NCBI RefSeq assembly: GCF_010500965.1
Contig: NZ_QVMI01000017.1
Span: forward strand, 92,465 to 156,464
Source: Bacteroides sp. 51
Lineage (GTDB): Bacteria > Bacteroidota > Bacteroidia > Bacteroidales > Bacteroidaceae
DNA: 64,000 nt
Direction of reading: 5' to 3'
The notes under the pieces were generated by a model. That model searched no databases. It saw only the letters and a program-made list of their open reading frames with translations, and had not been told where the DNA came from. A program made the position numbers and the translations under genes. Positions 60,799 through 64,000 of the stretch are shown here, one piece after another. Each line of letters begins with the position of its first letter. The first letter of the stretch is position 1.

Positions 60799-63700
60799 AT
60801 GAAAGGAAAACGACCTCTAAGGCAAAAGCCTTTGCATTTCCCAATGCAGTTTTTTCTATTGTGCTTTTTACTTTTCATGTGCGGCGGCCATCTGATTGCG
60901 CAGAACATAGAAGTAAGAGGTAATGTCATTGATGCTTTAACGAATGAACCTTTAACCGGGGTTACAGTTGTTGAGAAAGGAACAACCAACGGAACCATCA
61001 CCGATTTTGATGGTAACTTCCTGTTAAAAGTCCCCCAGGGTGCTACTTTGCAGGTGTCGTATATTGGTTATATCTCAATAGAGACAAAAGCTACTCCTAA
61101 TTTGCGCATTAGCCTGAAAGAAGATTCCCAAACACTTGACGAAGTAGTAGTAGTCGGTTTCGGTGTACAAAAGAAAGTAAACCTTACCGGTGCCGTAGCT
61201 ACGGCTAATGCCAAAGACCTGGAAGCACGCCCCGTGTCCAATGCCGTACAAGCGTTGCAGGGACTTATTCCCGGATTGAATATTTCTAACCAGGGACACG
61301 GTGGTGAGTTGAACAATACAAAATCAATCAGCATTCGTGGTATTGGTACCGTGGGTACTGATGCGAGTAACAATCCATATTCAAAGAGCGACCCGTTGGT
61401 ACTGATAGACGGGATGGAAGGCGATATCAATACCATCAATCCGCAGGATATTGAAAATATATCTGTATTGAAAGATGCGGCGGCTTCTTCTATTTACGGA
61501 TCGCGCGCACCTTTTGGGGTAATTCTTATCACTACGAAAGCGGGTAAAGAAGGACGCCCTGTGATCAATTACAATAATAGTTTCCGTTTCAACAAGCCGA
61601 TCAAGTTACCTCGGATGATGAACTCCTGGGAGTATGTGAACTTCTATGATGATGCGAAGTTTAATCAAAACAACACACATTATTATACGGAAGAATATAA
61701 GCAAAAGGTAAAAGATTACTACGATGGAAAACTGGAACCCTGGGATGTGGCCGAGGCGCAAGGAGACGGTAAATGGAATTATGACTATACCTGGGGCAAT
61801 GTTGACTGGATCAGAGAGTATTTCAGAAACAGTTCTTTCTCGCAGGAACACAATGCAAGTATCAGCGGGGGAACGGGTAAATATACCTATTACCTGTCTG
61901 GTAACTACATGGGACAAGATGGTTTTATGAGATATGGAACCGATGATTACGCCCGTTATAACCTGACGGCAAAGGTTTCTGCACATATTACGGATTATGT
62001 GAAAATCGACTATTCTTCCCGTTATGTCCGCACGGATTATGAACGCCCGGCTGTACTATGGAATGATTTCTATAATAATGTATTGCGTCGTTGTCGTCCG
62101 GTTCGTCCGATCTATGACCCGAATGGATATTACATGTCTGATATCAACTATATTGACGCTTTGCAGAATGGCGGACGCCACCGGGAGCAAAACGATGGAT
62201 TATCTCAACAGATACGTATTACCATTACTCCGTTGAAGAACTGGAACATTATCGGAGAGTTTAACATGAAAACCGATAATAACTGGACGCATTATGACCA
62301 TAAGCCCGTTTATTCGCACTACGCTAATGATCCGGAGAAAGCTTATATTGCCACGATGACGGGTCCCAGTCAGAGCAAAGTATCCGAAGAAGTATATAAA
62401 GGAACCTTCCTGAATCCAAACGTGTATACCAATTATAATATAAACTTCGGTAAACACGGACTGGCTGCCACTGCCGGTATGCAGATAGAACAACAGAAAT
62501 TCAGAAAAGCAAACGCTAATCGCGCGGATATGATCTCTGAAGACTTGCCTGTATTAGACTTGACCACGAGTGGTTCTATTTATGAAATCGGTGGAGTTTA
62601 TCAGGAATGGGCCAACGCCGGTTTCTTCGGACGTGTAAACTATGACTATGATGGTCGTTACCTGGTGGAAGGTAATCTTCGTTATGATGGTTCTTCCCGT
62701 TATCGCAGAGAAGACCGTTGGATACTCACTCCTTCTTTCTCTTTGGGATGGAACATTGCCCGCGAGAAGTTCTTTGAATCCTTAACGCCTTATGTTTCGA
62801 CATTAAAGTTGAGAGGTTCTTATGGTGTATTGGCCAATCAAAATACGTTCAGCCTGTATCCTACGTATAGAGTGCTGCAAGTGGGAGCTTCTAACGCCAA
62901 TTGGGTAATTAATGGTGCAAAGCCAAATACAGCGCAGGCTCCCAAACTGGTTACTTCTACCTTAACCTGGGAAAAAGTGAAAACCACCAATATCGGTTTG
63001 GATGTTGTGGCTATGGATGGTCGTCTGACCGGTTCTTTCGATTATTTCAATCGTAAAACCGAAGACATGATGGGACCGGGTGTAGATTTACCTGTAGTAT
63101 TAGGAACCGATGTGCCCAGAACAAATAATACTGACTTGAAGACATACGGATGGGAACTTCAATTGGGTTGGAGAGATAAGATCGGCGATTTCTCTTATGG
63201 CGTACGCTTCAATCTTTCGGATGCCCAAACCAAGATCTTGCGTTATGGCAACCCAACGAAAGATTTGGGAACGTATATTGAAGGACAAAAAGTGGGTGAC
63301 ATCTATGGTTATACCACCATTGGTATTGCTAAGACCGAACAGGAAATGAACGACCATCTGGCCAGTCTTCCTAACGGTGGACAAAATGCACTGGGAAACC
63401 AATGGAGTGCCGGTGATATTATGTATGCAGATATAAATAATGATGGTAAGATCAATAACGGAAGTAACACACTCAACGATATGGGCGATATGAAAAAGAT
63501 CGGTAATGATACTCCCCGTTTCCTCACCGGACTTAACCTGGATGCTTCATGGAAAGGTATTGACGTGCAGATGTTCTGGCAAGGTGTACTGAAACGTGAT
63601 TTTTGGCCGGGAGATCGGAATATGACATTCTGGGGTGTAACGGACGGTGAATGGTGGTCTACTTCTCTGAAAGCACACATGGACCACTATCGTCCTGAGG

Positions 63701-64000
63701 GCCATCCGCTGGGAGCGAATATTGATTCGTACTATCCTCGCCCTGTATTTAATACAAAGAACAATAAAGTGCAGACCAAATATTTGCAGGATGCTTCTTA
63801 TATCCGCTTGAAGAACGTGCAGATAGGATATACTTTCCCGAAAAGAATAGCAAATAAGTTGATGCTACAGAATCTTCGTATTTATGTATCCGGTGAAAAC
63901 CTTCTTACCATTACCGATTTGAGCGACACAATGGACCCGGAAACAGCAGGCGTTGGCGGTCAGGCAAACGATCAGGCCAATGGTACGGTATATCCGTTGT
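60799..64000 (+). CDS. SusC-like TonB-dependent transporter (partial, runs off the window)
   Basis: The frame is open from ATG 60799 to the window end (1067 codons). A signal peptide (about 1-36, ending LIAQ) is followed by a carboxypeptidase-regulatory domain (NIEVRGNVIDALTNEPLTGVTVVEKGTTNGTITDFDGNF), a TonB-box-like DEVVVVGFGVQKKVN, a plug (AVQALQGLIPGLNI, VLIDGMEGDINTIN, VLKDAAASSIYGSRAPFGVI) and barrel strands. The end (LSDTMDPETAGVGGQANDQANGTVYPL) is typical of the last 30 or so residues, so little is missing. Its plug and barrel differ clearly from the first SusC, so it probably serves another ligand. A SusD partner is expected beyond the edge. Confidence 0.94.
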   Translation, partial: MKGKRPLRQKPLHFPMQFFLLCFLLFMCGGHLIAQNIEVRGNVIDALTNEPLTGVTVVEKGTTNGTITDFDGNFLLKVPQGATLQVSYIGYISIETKATPNLRISLKEDSQTLDEVVVVGFGVQKKVNLTGAVATANAKDLEARPVSNAVQALQGLIPGLNISNQGHGGELNNTKSISIRGIGTVGTDASNNPYSKSDPLVLIDGMEGDINTINPQDIENISVLKDAAASSIYGSRAPFGVILITTKAGKEGRPVINYNNSFRFNKPIKLPRMMNSWEYVNFYDDAKFNQNNTHYYTEEYKQKVKDYYDGKLEPWDVAEAQGDGKWNYDYTWGNVDWIREYFRNSSFSQEHNASISGGTGKYTYYLSGNYMGQDGFMRYGTDDYARYNLTAKVSAHITDYVKIDYSSRYVRTDYERPAVLWNDFYNNVLRRCRPVRPIYDPNGYYMSDINYIDALQNGGRHREQNDGLSQQIRITITPLKNWNIIGEFNMKTDNNWTHYDHKPVYSHYANDPEKAYIATMTGPSQSKVSEEVYKGTFLNPNVYTNYNINFGKHGLAATAGMQIEQQKFRKANANRADMISEDLPVLDLTTSGSIYEIGGVYQEWANAGFFGRVNYDYDGRYLVEGNLRYDGSSRYRREDRWILTPSFSLGWNIAREKFFESLTPYVSTLKLRGSYGVLANQNTFSLYPTYRVLQVGASNANWVINGAKPNTAQAPKLVTSTLTWEKVKTTNIGLDVVAMDGRLTGSFDYFNRKTEDMMGPGVDLPVVLGTDVPRTNNTDLKTYGWELQLGWRDKIGDFSYGVRFNLSDAQTKILRYGNPTKDLGTYIEGQKVGDIYGYTTIGIAKTEQEMNDHLASLPNGGQNALGNQWSAGDIMYADINNDGKINNGSNTLNDMGDMKKIGNDTPRFLTGLNLDASWKGIDVQMFWQGVLKRDFWPGDRNMTFWGVTDGEWWSTSLKAHMDHYRPEGHPLGANIDSYYPRPVFNTKNNKVQTKYLQDASYIRLKNVQIGYTFPKRIANKLMLQNLRIYVSGENLLTITDLSDTMDPETAGVGGQANDQANGTVYPL

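Overview
The window is a chromosomal segment of a member of the Bacteroidales, close to Bacteroides or Parabacteroides. The genus cannot be fixed from sequence alone. The evidence is SusC/SusD pairs, a hybrid two-component sensor, the gene run rplM-rpsI-rpsB-tsf, A-rich translation starts without clear Shine-Dalgarno sites, and repeated matches to the Bacteroidetes promoter (TTTG, about 20 bases, TAnnTTTG). No rRNA gene, tRNA gene or CRISPR array was seen.

Layout. 1-840 is repeat-rich and non-coding. 844-13242 is mostly housekeeping: valS, purB, an RluB-type pseudouridine synthase with a long Arg/Gly/Asn-rich head, asnS, then rplM-rpsI and rpsB-tsf, each pair behind a promoter and/or folded leader. 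13312-17093 is a nested insertion. An IS110/IS1111-type element has a group II intron in its non-coding end, and copies of a dispersed repeat flank the whole. 17308-24600 returns to ordinary genes: SUI1 factor, DUF5686 outer-membrane protein, rex, FAH-family protein, ispF, SWIM-zinc protein, HU-like protein.

24846-32243 is the most unusual region. It is a compact 7.4 kb Mu-like cassette with repressor, small HTH protein, MuA-type DDE transposase, MuB-type ATPase, Gp16/GemA-like protein, ClpP-type head protease and major capsid protein. A terminator follows the capsid gene. I find no portal, terminase, tail or lysis genes. A 21-bp near-perfect direct repeat brackets it.

32499-45030 carries a transglutaminase-like protein, a truncated lipoprotein, a structured small RNA before mnmA, a subtilase, xseA-xseB, ilvE with an MBL hydrolase and trmB, mrp, and a BlaI/M56 pair whose operator overlaps its own promoter. 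45194-64000 holds one complete polysaccharide utilisation locus read leftwards (SusC, SusD, two surface lipoproteins, a GH2 enzyme), a hybrid two-component regulator, and the start of a second SusC gene read rightwards off the window edge. In such loci the sensor detects a glycan fragment, SusC/D import it, surface lipoproteins bind it and the hydrolase trims it.

The strongest candidates for something undescribed are the capsid-encoding Mu-like cassette and a pair of distant intergenic arrays. Each array has three palindromic units whose centres lie exactly 23 bp apart.
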